Assembly: GCA_963921425.1 (NCBI GenBank)
Contig: OY992837.1
Coordinates: 965,896-1,029,895 of the forward strand
DNA: 64,000 nt
Source: Dryas octopetala
Lineage: Eukaryota > Streptophyta > Magnoliopsida > Rosales > Rosaceae
Direction of reading: 5' to 3'
Positions 35,991-46,098 of the stretch are shown piece after piece. The notes below the pieces were generated by a model, which saw only the letters and a list, made by a program, of their open reading frames with translations, had not been told where the DNA came from and searched no databases. Each line of letters opens with the position of its first letter. Position 1 is the first letter of the stretch. The position numbers and the translations under genes were made by a program.

Positions 35991-36520
35991 CTACAACAAC
36001 ATCAAACGGAAACTACACCCATTAGCACAGCCTCAAGATGGAGAATTTATAACCAATCTTCGGATGAATTATACATTTACTACCAATGATGAACGAACTA
36101 ATATCAAAAGTATAAGAATTTCAGGCCAGAATAGACCAAAAATTCCAACTTTATCTGTTAAACTAATTTTCTCAGAACAAATTTATTCATTTTTGTAAGC
36201 AGAAGAGTCAAAAGTATGAATAAAAGAAAAAGAAAATCTTTGGTTCAATTGGATTTCTGGCATTTTTCTCAGCAGGCAAACAGAACGAAAGCTAATACCT
36301 GGTCTAGTGAGCCAGGAGAGGAACAATGAATCCCAGCTTTCAAAGCGGACGCTCTCCAAGCACTTCCCTGGGTCACTGTCACTCACCCACTATCTTTTGT
36401 TTCCCAATCTCAAGGCTGAAAGAAGAAGAAGAAGAAGATGCCCAGCCTTCACTTCTATTTCACTCTTCTTATTCAGCGGCGGGACCGGGACGCCTACTTC
36501 TCTTTTCCATTTTTTATTTT
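35991..36520 (-). promoter_or_regulatory. Sen2 upstream region derived from the CSL4 first exon and promoter
   Basis: Read on minus, this aligns with CSL4 intron 1, exon 1 and upstream DNA (39025-39600): shared pieces include CAAACAGAACGAAAGCTAATACC, AATTCCAACTTTATCTGTTA and GCGGCGGGA...CGCCTACTTCTCTTTTCC. The CSL4 exon 1 donor is kept (CCAG|GTATTAGC, exon end 36299). With the acceptor at 35991 it would form a 308-bp 5' UTR intron. The former CSL4 start codon and reading frame are degraded. Confidence 0.7.
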
Positions 36521-36524
36521 CTTT

Positions 36525-37335
36525 TATTTTCTTCTTGAGCACAGTTATAATTTTTATTTTACTTGAAAAATCAAAAATTTTGGTTATTCTCGAAATTTTT
36601 TAGAAACCAACTCCTTTTTTATTAAATATTTAAAGTTCATCTTTTTAAAAGTTTAGAAATAAAAGCGATCAATAGTATTTGAGGGTTTTAAACATATAAT
36701 TATCACCGAATAGTATTTAAGTTCTCCTCAAATGATACTCAATCTTCATTGAGCACCACTCGGCAATATTCAAACATCACTTGAAAAATATTGCTAAGTG
36801 ACGTTGAAGTGCCCAAATTTTGATTACTTTTTCAAACCCTAGTATCATAAGGCAACCATAGTTACCACACTCGTTGTACTTTGTTCATGATCTCTAGCTT
36901 GATAAGGGAATAGGATGGAGTAGGACCTAACACTCGAAGAATCCCCATCAATTAATCAGAAAGATGTCAAACGCACCTTCCAGCTTTGGAACCTATGTGT
37001 TCTTGGAATACATATGGGAAAGGTGAAAACTTCAGTATTTTACCTCCCCACAAAATCTATATATATAGCCAAATGCAGTGACATGCAGCACAAAACATAA
37101 ACAAACCCATAAATCAGACAGATCCAGTTTGTAAAACCCTTGCTATATAGCCTACAGAAGTGCATGGGGCAGCTTCATGTAGAAAATGAAGGTTACCAAT
37201 CGTAGATAAAATTATCATCATTTCTAACATTAACCACGATCCTGAGTACACTTTTTCTACAAGAATTTAAGGGTAAAGACTTTCTCTTTGGAAAACATGA
37301 AAGAAAGAAGAAACATTGGTTTTGACTTTAGCTTC
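36525..37335. other. Intergenic DNA between Sen2 and CSL4
   Basis: AT-rich. The part nearest 37336 is expected to hold the CSL4 3' UTR and poly(A) site. No gene seen. Confidence 0.5.
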
Positions 37336-39499
37336 TCATCCTCCAACCTTGGCAACCTTTCTGTTCTCAATTTGCCCTGTAATGGGACATTGCATCTCTG
37401 TCCAACTTATCGGCACCATTGCTCCACCTGCAGTGAACAATTAGAAAACCACATGCGAGCTCATATCATTCAGATTCGACTGGGTCATTACACTCCCATG
37501 TGCACATTAAATAAAGATAAAACATAAACGGCTGTATACCTTTTGTAAATCTTTCAATTTCCATATTGTCAAAAGATTATAGTAGGCAGAGAAACAAATT
37601 TTAATCAGGTTTGTTAATCTTTCTTAATGAATCCCTTTCCATGACATGACATCCAAAAGAAAACAGATTAAATGTCTAGAATTCAAAGTGGGGAATCAAA
37701 ATTGACCTAGAAAGATAGCAGAAGTAGACAAGAAAACAAACTGTTTAAGAAAGGGATGACACTACGAGCTTGAAAAACTAAGGTGCACTTGAACAGGCAA
37801 ATGAACAAGAAAATGCCGACACAACATATCAAAGGCAGAGACTCTGGTTTATTTTCCATAAACACTCAGAAAATTCATTTACCTGCTGCACTCTCTGCTG
37901 AAATAACACCCAATTCATTTTTCGCGGTTGATAGATAATAAGCCCTTGCATCTCCAAGGGACAGCTTATTGAAAGAATCAAGGAAATTCCTTTTGTAATT
38001 AATCATTAACTGATGTAGATATTAAATGGATATCAGAGAATAACCATATAAAAACGAAGTGGAGCAGATGAGGTATTCCTTATATTCAGAAAACAACTCT
38101 TGATCCTCACAAAAAAAGAAATAAAATATGAAATGCAAATTGAAGCATTTATAAGTATATGCCTAAAAGACCTTCCCTCCTTGACCAATTTAATTGAATG
38201 GATTTTTTGTTCAGATGAGCTGCTGACTAGTTTGAACAGTAGATTGAATATTGCAATATTTTCATCTAACATTAACAGGGGTGTTCAACACACAAAGGAT
38301 ACCACAATAGCTCTGACAATGTCACCAGGGCGAAAAGACATGTGCATATCCACTTTATCAATCTCAGTTGCTCTAACATCTTGAAGCCTGTTAAGAGAAA
38401 TAGCTCTGAGCTTTTATATTTACTTGTAACATACTAACATCAGCAAAACAGCATTTACAATCTTAAATGACACATAACTACAGCCACAACTAACTTCATT
38501 AGACAAACTACAAACCAAATATGTACAAGATAGATGCAACTCAAGTTTCCACTTATTATTTAAAAGGAATTTTGCATACCTAATAATGCCAGAGAAGTTT
38601 TCTCTTACAGACTTAGTGCCAAGACACATAATATCAGCAGAAGCCATTCTTGCCATCACTTTGGTAACCTACCATAACCAGATAAATACAGATCTAATAA
38701 AGAACACAAAAGGAAACAAAAACCTTCACGGTTGATGAATAGGTTGTGGTAATAAGTTGATGAGCCCTTACTCTGGCAATGACAATAGAACCAGGCTCTG
38801 GAATGGCACCATGGGCCTTGTGACCAGATACTTCCACAGTGGGTCTCTACAAACCATAACAAACAATATCATCAATGAAAATGCCAAGACCACCATATCA
38901 TAAAAGTTAAATTAACACTGAGTTGAAGAAGCAGTAGAAAGGAAGTGAGAATTCACAAGTCCCAAACTTTCCTCCTTAATTGGGTAAAACACTTCAAAGA
39001 TTCAAAACTTAAGGGCCACGTATTTCAAACAGAAACTACACACAATAGCACAGCTCTAAAATGGAGAATTTATAACTAATGATAGGATTATTCATGTCTG
39101 AATTTCAAATTTACTGTCAATGATGAACAACCCAATATTAAAAATTTGAACTTTAGGCCAGAATAGACAAAAAATTCCAACTTTATCTGTTAAAATTTTC
39201 CCAGAACAAATTCCTTTACTTTTCTGGGCAGTCAAACAGCTGTCTACTATTGAATAGAAGAAAAACAGAATCTTGGGTATATTTGATTTTGTTGCATTTT
39301 CTCAGAAGGCAAACAGAACGAAAGCTAATACCTGGTCGGGTGAGTCGGGAGGGGGGGATAGGATGCGGCGGAGTCCAGTGAGGGAAGCATATACAGTGAG
39401 CTTGTCTGGGGACACGTAGGCACCTCTCCCTGGTTTCAATGCGGACGCTCTCCCAAGAACTTCCCCAGGCGTCACCCACTCATTATTACCTTCACCCAT
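37336..39499 (-). CDS. CSL4: Exosome complex component CSL4
   Basis: Six exons in phase: 39499-39332, 38846-38772, 38668-38580, 38387-38303, 37964-37883 and 37427-37336, giving 196 aa. The N-terminal domain (TPGEVLGRASALKPGRGAY) leads into an S1-type RNA-binding region (GSIVIARVTKVMARMASADI and SFRPGDIVRAIVLSLGD), then a C-terminal zinc-ribbon-like part (WTEMQCPITGQI). CSL4 is one of the three cap proteins of the RNA exosome and helps feed RNA into the core in nucleus and cytosol. Length and layout fit the family. Fragments of this gene occur twice more in the window: exons 4-5 in the inverted-repeat spacer, and exon 1 with its upstream region before Sen2. Confidence 0.93.
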
Positions 39500-40731
39500 T
39501 CTCAAGACCTGAATGAAGAAGAAGAAGAAGCAGCTCAGCCTTTACAAACAGTGCACTAAAACTTGCTTAGCGGCGGGACGCCTACTTCTCTTTTCCCTTA
39601 TTAACTTTTTTTTTTCTTTTCTCTTTGCTTTCTTTATTTTCTTAAGATTAGAAGAAAAAAAATAAATCAGACCAATTTCCTTTATTTTCCCAACTCACAC
39701 CATTTTCTTTTCTTAAAAACAAAATAATATTTACATTTGTGTGAGTCGTGTGACATAAATGTATGACTTGGACCCTAATTTAAAATTTTTTATCTATGAT
39801 CTACAGTGACAAACCTACAACTTAATCCATTAGTGGTGCAGTGGCTCTTGACCATCAAGAGTAGGGATGTGGACAATATATTTTGACGAAAATTATATGT
39901 AGACGTTTTTTAACCCTTACTTGTTGATGTATTAACGTTTTTATTATTAACCCTTACTTGTTAATCCTTTTTTAATCCCTTTTTTCTGAGTAGAGATCTC
40001 ATTTCCCCAAATCCTCTGTCCTTCTCTGTCTCCTCTCACAAATTTTGAGGATCTTTTCATAATTCTTGTTTTACTTAAAAAAATATATATGTATTTTTAA
40101 ATATGTGAGAGGGAACTAGAGGATTTGGGGACAAGAGATCCCTACCCCTTTCTTCCTCCACTTCCTTCCGGTTGATGCTTCCCTCAAGTCTTTGTTTGAG
40201 ACAGCTTTCAGACACTCGACTTCAGCTAGCGACTTTGACGGCTTGGTTCTCCTGGTGGCTCCGCAGTTTATCTTCGATTGTGCTAGGTAGATCGGGTCGA
40301 TTTGGTTCGAAGATTTCTCGCTCGCGAGACCCTCCTAGTGGTGTTGTGGGATTAAATGCATGGGTACGATCTTCTTTGCCCCCTTTATCTCGTCCTCTGG
40401 ATTGTCATGCTTTCGGTTCTATTTGGTGCTGTGTTGGTGGCCGTTGTTTGCGTGTGGCGGTGTTTCTGTCAGCGGCTCGGGTTTGAAGTTGGATTGGTTG
40501 CGTTGTGGTTTGGGTAGAAAGCTGATTACTTTGGGGTTTTGTTTAGGGTTTGATTTTGTTGAAGAAATTTGGAGAATTTGGTTGTCGTTTTATTTTTCTG
40601 TAACAGTCGTTTTGATTATCTTGCTTTTTTAATATCATGTTCCTTCGACCAAAATATATATATATATATATAAACACTCTGTACCAAAAACGAAAACATA
40701 TATTTTGATTGGGAATTGGCTTGATTCGCTT
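39500..40731. other. CSL4 upstream region and unassigned DNA
   Basis: About 100 bp next to CSL4 are shared with the Sen2 upstream block and probably hold its promoter. Open frames at 40172-40486 and 40360-40632 overlap in different frames, are rich in Ser, Arg and Leu, and match no family I recognise. They may be part of a degraded non-LTR retroelement leader, which is speculative. Confidence 0.4.
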
Positions 40732-41456
40732 ATGGTGTGTTTGGATGGAGGAAAAAAACTCGGAATTTAAACAAAACTCAGCATTTAAGAAATTACATGC
40801 TCTAATTTCTTTGTTTGGGTTAATAAATACAGAATTTTGTAAATTCTAGGTGGAAAAAAACTTGGGATTTGAAGGCTGTAAATTCCACCTAAATTGGTGT
40901 CATTTTCAAAATTCCAATTTTTACAAAAGAAAAATAAATCGTGTCGACCATGTTGACACTGCTGCCAACGTCACCACCACTAACACCACCACCCCCGCCA
41001 CCACCCCCGCTGCCGCTGCCGCCACCACCACCAACACCAACACCAACACCAAGATCGCCACCACCGCCATCACCGTCACCACCACCACCATCACCGTCAC
41101 CGCCGCCACCACCATCATCGCCATTTCCAACACCACCACCGCCACCGCCACCGCCAACACCCCAATTTTAGCCACCACCATTTCTCCTACCGCTTATGGG
41201 ACATTACCCCTACCAATTTGGTCAACTCACTATAAACATCATTTTTATTGTTGCCACCATCACTATCACTCTTTTGAATTAATGTATCAAAAATTAAAAC
41301 TACCATAAATTCCGTGTTTAAAACTCCATTATGTTTACATATTATCCAAACAAGAGAATTTACATATTCTAGATTTTTAAATCACATCGTTTTAAATTCT
41401 GTCATTTGTGAATTTCTTAGTAATTTCAAAATACTTCATCCAATACGGTCAATGAC
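40732..41456. mobile_element. Candidate TIR element carrying an ACC-triplet minisatellite
   Basis: The left part (TGTGTTTGGATGGAGG, later AATTTCTTTGTTTGGGTTAATA) resembles the complement of the right part (TATTGGATGAAGTATTTTG, later AATTCTCTTGTTTGGATAATA). This points to an element with imperfect inverted ends of about 120 bp. The target duplication is not clear, so the borders are approximate. Confidence 0.45.
40966..41170. repeat. (ACC)n-rich trinucleotide tract
   Basis: Imperfect ACC/GCC/ATC triplets dominate for about 200 bp. Several overlapping frames (poly-Thr, poly-Pro and, on minus, poly-Val) are open only because of this composition. Confidence 0.9.
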
Positions 41457-42504
41457 TTGGTTGAGTCGAGTGTGACTGACCCGCGCGCAACCCAACTTTA
41501 ATAGGTTTTAGTGTTGAACATTGATAATCATGTATGATTCCTTATTTACATAGTGAAATTAATGTGGTAGTGCGTATTAGTGAAATTTATGGATTTCTAA
41601 TTAACATATACTGTTTTCTTTTTAGTTTTTCTAGCCTCGAGACCTTGAATATTATGTTAAGCAGAATGAACAATATTCACCCATGCATCTATGCTGAATA
41701 AGAGAGCCCCTTCGCATAGTAGGGGTTTGGAGCTTTAGTACTAATGTGTATTTGCCTCTACATTTAAGATCAGAATTTGGACTTCATTAACTCTTTTTAG
41801 CCTCCTAGTTAAAAGAGAAAAAAAAAAAAAGTTCATTGGCATTCAAATCTTGATACCATCTTTCTTGAACACAGAGGCTCGAGTGGACCAGCACAATAGT
41901 CACATTCTCCTCTGGATGAGAAAGGAAGCACAAATTCTAAGCATATTCTGCGTGACCAAAAAGATGCGAGAGGACACATGTGCTCTGCAATTCTTCTGCA
42001 ACCTTATCCATCAACCATCATAAGATTTTGATTTTTGGGTGCCATAAAATTTACAATACACAAACGTCAAGCAATCCAAAATGTCCATTTGACTGACATT
42101 GCATATTAGGGGCATTTAGAATTGTGTGAAAGATAACATTTTTGGTTTTGCTTGTATGCTTGTATGGTCGTATGTTCACATTGTCAAAAAGGTCAAGAGT
42201 ATAACGTGCACAAAGCAACAAAAAAGAGTAGGCTTTCCCTGCATGCTATATTAAAATCTCCTAAGGCTAAGCTGAAAAGTCAAAAGAACAAAAATACACC
42301 ACCCTAAAATCCTAAATCACATTCTACCAAAAAAAAAAAAAAATCCTAAATCACATATATTTTCAACTGCATTAAATCAGTAATAAGGACTAAGGAGTTT
42401 AGAAGTACTGCCTCCAGCTACCAGCTAAATTATTTATTAAACATATAAACATAATTAACCAGAACTAATTAATCAGTAAATGGATGATGACTGGGTGGCT
42501 AAGA
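41457..42504. other. Intergenic, no gene seen
   Basis: AT-rich DNA with A-runs near 41820 and 42325. The end next to 42505 is expected to hold the cupin 3' UTR. Confidence 0.45.
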
Positions 42505-43035
42505 TCACGAAGAGTCGAATTTGTAGTGTTTATCAATAGCAACTGAGACGTCCCATGTGCAACTAAGTCCTTTGGGGATGGTCACAAGGTCCCCTGCACC
42601 AAACTCTACAAACTGATGATCATGGTGATTATCAGATGATGATGAGCCTCCTCCTTTAGGGTATACCTTCACCTTCCCTTTTACCAGATAACATGTCTCT
42701 GCTGCATCAAACTTCAGTGTGTACTTCCCAGGTGGACACCCCCATCTAAAAGTATAACAGTATATATGATGAATATATGATCAATCGATTCAGATTAAAA
42801 ATTCAAAAATAGATTAAAACAGAGCAAAGAAGCCTAATAACATTTATATATATAAACTAAAACCATCATGGAAACAAATTAACTTCAGTAACTGATATTA
42901 GGAGAGATCCACAAGCACTCACTTGGGCCATGAGTTGATACCCAATTCAGATAACCGCGAATCCGAGAGATTGCTTTCTACTATGATCCTTAGATTTGGA
43001 AATGGATTTGCAGAGTTTGATGATGTTGTTGCCAT
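42505..43035 (-). CDS. Single-domain cupin protein (RmlC-like, Cupin_3/DUF861 type)
   Basis: Exons 43035-42923 and 42745-42505 keep phase (AA|A codon) and give 117 aa. The protein has the short cupin fold: WGCPPGKYTLKFDAAETCYL, then KGKVKVYP, then FGAGDLVTIPKGLSCTWDV, as in plant RmlC-like cupins related to the C-terminal part of ureidoglycine aminohydrolase-type proteins. The full set of metal-binding His is not present, so catalysis is uncertain. No transit peptide is obvious. A His-rich, Ser-rich loop (SSSSDNHHDHQ) is inserted between strands. An (AT)n run ends 2 bp before the start codon. The biochemical role is not known for this subgroup. Confidence 0.85.
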
Positions 43036-43037
43036 GA

Positions 43038-43061
43038 CATATATATATATATATATATATA
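43038..43061. repeat. (AT)n microsatellite in the cupin 5' UTR region
   Basis: Dinucleotide run directly upstream of the cupin start codon. Confidence 0.85.
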
Positions 43062-43420
43062 GTTTGAAGAGAAAAGAAATATATTAATTGAACAGAGAAA
43101 CTGAAGAAAAATAGAAACAATTAATGAGAGGAAGAAGATGAAAGAGACTGGGCTGAGAAAGGAGTTAAATGGGGTTGTTGGACCTACTCGTGAATATAAT
43201 GAGCTTTTACTTTTAGTAATTGGAGTTTTGGAGATAGAGGAATCTTTACATGTCTACTTAAAGCCAATAAACAATGGTACAACAAATGCTTAAAGCAAAC
43301 TATGTGATTTTAGAATCTCATTCTCATCTATGAAATTTGACTAGAATTCTTTCCATATGTACAAAGGTTCCCAAAAGATAAGTAGGAAAACAGGAAGAAA
43401 AAATATAAAAAAAATCTTTT

Positions 43421-43491
43421 ATCAGAGCCAGGTTTCGATCCTGGGACCTGTGGGTTATGGGCCCACCACGCTTCCGCTGCGCTACTCTGAT
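43421..43491 (-). tRNA. Initiator tRNA-Met (CAT)
   Basis: Read on minus, the acceptor arms ATCAGAG and CTCTGAT pair. The anticodon stem GTGGG/CCCAC closes the loop CCCATAA with anticodon CAT, and the T arm holds GGATCGAAACC, the GATCGAAA form typical of eukaryotic initiator tRNA in place of GTTCGAAT. The first pair A-T is also initiator-type. A T-rich run follows on minus after 43421, as expected for RNA polymerase III termination. No intron. It appears intact. Confidence 0.95.
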
Positions 43492-43948
43492 TAATTAATA
43501 ATTTATGCATAAAATTATATTTTAATAATTAAAAGTGAAATAGTGGGCCTAAATAGCGTGGGCAAAAGCTATTGTTTAAGCAGTAATAAGCCCAGATGCA
43601 TTAGGCCGAACAAAAGGCCCATTAACACGAGCAAGTTTGGTAGACCAGGCCCAGTAACTAGTTTCCTACTAAAAGCAATTAAACCATAACTAAGAAAACT
43701 TAGATAGGCCCACATTTTAGAACATGAACCCACGCCCCCTCTGGGACGAGATCCATATATATTTTTATGTCCAAATAGGTAGCAAAATGCATATAATTTT
43801 CTTTATGAAGAAAATGCATATCGATTATTTACCAAAAGTGCATATAAATTTCTGGATTTTTTAATTCCAATATAATTTTCTGGATTTGAAATTAATTATA
43901 CGTTGCATTTTTTATTTCTCTGGGCATAAATGGAGTCATATGATTTCC

Positions 43949-43956
43949 TATAAATA
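43949..43956 (+). promoter_or_regulatory. TATA box of the cysteine-rich protein gene
   Basis: TATAAATA lies 105 bp before the start codon at 44054, which would give a 5' UTR of about 70 bp. Confidence 0.65.
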
Positions 43957-44053
43957 CTTACAGGTTAGGAGTAGAGGAGTCACAACAAAAACCATATCAA
44001 CTAAATTTGTAGTCTTCATACCAGCGCAACTTAAAACAAATTAACAAGAAGAT

Positions 44054-44653
44054 ATGGCTTCTTTCGGGTTGGGTTTCTTGGTCACTCTATTCACTATTGC
44101 AATATGTGAGTCTCTCTCTATCACACACACACACACACACACATGCATGCATAAATGTCAAGTTCTTAATTATTAATTAAGACGAAATTAATCATCTAAT
44201 ATAATGTTTATTACATGATCTGCAGGCGTATCATTGATAAGTGAATCAGAAGTGGAAGCTGCACGTAGGATTATGAGTGCAGATATCTCAGGCCAAACTA
44301 CCAGCAGCTCATCTCCTCTTGCTAACAGTGATGTCGTGGACTCACATACCAGTGCCACGTGTTCGCGTGACATTGATTGCGAATTCCAAATTCCATGTTC
44401 GGGTCTCAAACTTTGTAATGAAGGCATATGTGACTGCGTCGGAGGCCCAATCAGCTCTCCTTCTCAAACCTCCAGCAGCTCATCTCGTCTTGCTAACAGT
44501 GATGTCGTGGACTCACATACCAGTGCCACGTGTTCGCGTGACATTGATTGCGAATTCCAAATTCCATGTTCGGGTCTCAAACTTTGTAATGATGGCATAT
44601 GTGACTGCGTCGGACGCCCAATCATCAGCTCTCCTTCTCAAACCTCTAATTAA
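44054..44653 (+). CDS. Secreted protein with two six-cysteine (NCR/defensin-like) modules
   Basis: Exons 44054-44105 and 44226-44653 (T|GC codon split) give 159 aa. A signal peptide spans about 1-29. Two modules each have six Cys at 63, 69, 75, 81, 86, 88 and 120, 126, 132, 138, 143, 145, with spacing C-x5-C-x5-C-x5-C-x4-C-x-C. This resembles the late nodulin/NCR and defensin-like peptide pattern. The modules come from an exact 171-bp tandem duplication (44301 on and 44472 on) that differs by only a few bases, so it is recent. Ser-rich linkers (SSSSPLANSDVVDS) precede each module. Probable role: secreted defence or signalling peptide, possibly processed into two; the exact family is not certain. 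A phase-1 intron after the signal-peptide exon is common in such peptide genes. Confidence 0.8.
44301..44640 (+). repeat. 171-bp in-frame tandem duplication inside the cysteine-rich gene
   Basis: CCAGCAGCTCATCTC begins at 44301 and again at 44472, and the following ~155 bp are almost identical. The period is a multiple of three. Confidence 0.95.
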
Positions 44654-46033
44654 CTAACATGGCATTAATTTTAGCTAGCTATGTGGTGTTGCATGGCGAG
44701 CCTAAAAACTATGCATGCTATGTACTGCTTTGCAATAAGGTTTCAGCACCACATTTTCAAATATGATGCCATCTAATTATAAATAATATATGAAAAAACA
44801 AAATTAACATTTGTGTCGTGAGTTTTTGCTAAATTTGGTATGGGATTTCACATTATTCTGTTCAATGCTCTTCAAGCAATTTAATTATAAATCATGTTGA
44901 AAATTTTGGAACCTCGATCGATCACATTTTGAAATGGGTTCTAAATTAGTCTAAATATATCATGTCACCATATATGACACAAGTAATTATTTCCAAAATA
45001 AGAGCAGTAAATGTCATTCAAGTAAACCTCAAGAGAGGACATGTTGATCGAGAAGTATATATATATACCAACATGACTAGAAGAAAATGACGTACTGATC
45101 GAATGACTGATCATTATATTTTAGGGCAAATGACCAAATACACATAATATATATATAATATATATGTCTTAATTTCTATCAAAAATTTGGAAGCTAACGT
45201 ATAAAACAGCTGCCTGTCTATATCTACTAGTCATAGCTATTGTCGAGCATGCATATGTCTTTGTATTTGTCCACTATTTACACTAATTAACAATTAAAAG
45301 CTACATATTATATATATAATGTGAATAAAGTACTGAAAGTGAAACTCATCAAAGTGAAATGATAAAAAAAAAACTCGATCATCAAAGTGAATAAATGAAC
45401 TTCACATGGATTACTGCAGCTAATTATGTATCTGAAAGTATGTGTGTGCTGTTAAGGAACAAGTTTCCAGGAGTTGCTGAATAGCAAAAGCAGGCAGATG
45501 AATGGAAATAAATACACATTTCTCAATCAGCAAAATATATATCTGAAAGAGACGTTGGTATAATATTGGACGCGCGTGTATATATATATATAACAATGTC
45601 TTTCTCCTGCGCTGCACCTGCTATAAATAGCCCCTAGTTATACTAAATAAACGTGCATGGGCATACTTTCACTGGAATGGACCCACACAATAGGCCTCTC
45701 TCATGCTTCAATTCATGGGCACATTTATTTTTAGCATAAGATGAGCCAAGTTTATAATTAACCTTAATGTTGGGTTTTACTATGTAGCTTAAGCCTCATA
45801 CTGTGCACACTGCTACACATGTAATTTAAATTCAGTAAAAAAAAAAAAAAGCTAAGTAATTAAATGAATTCCTATAAAGAAATAGTGATACAATGAATTA
45901 ATATTAAGAATATAATATTATTGAAGAAAGACAAAGTGAAAAACAGGCTCCTCCACCAGATAGGCAGCAGATAAAAACTTCCCTCTCTTTTCAGTTTCTT
46001 TTCACACACACCCACTATCCAGCAAATAGCAAA

Positions 46034-46036
<3 letters not shown>
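44654..46036. other. Intergenic DNA, no gene seen
   Basis: AT-rich with several short AT runs (for example near 45055 and 45155). The end next to 46036 is the promoter region of TH2. Confidence 0.45.

Positions 46037-46075
<39 letters not shown>
46037..46075 (+). repeat. (CT)n tract in the TH2 5' UTR
   Basis: About 19 CT units 24 bp before the TH2 start codon. CT-rich 5' leaders are common near plant transcription starts. A regulatory role is possible but not shown. Confidence 0.9.
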
Positions 46076-46078
<3 letters not shown>

Positions 46079-46098
46079 TTCTTTCTTCCTCTTGATTG

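Noticed and set aside
40850..41308. Long Thr-, Pro- or Val-rich frames on both strands
   Set aside because: They are open only because of the ACC-triplet composition; no gene signals surround them.
43328..43510. 60-codon minus-strand frame
   Set aside because: It is a shadow frame running through the initiator tRNA gene.
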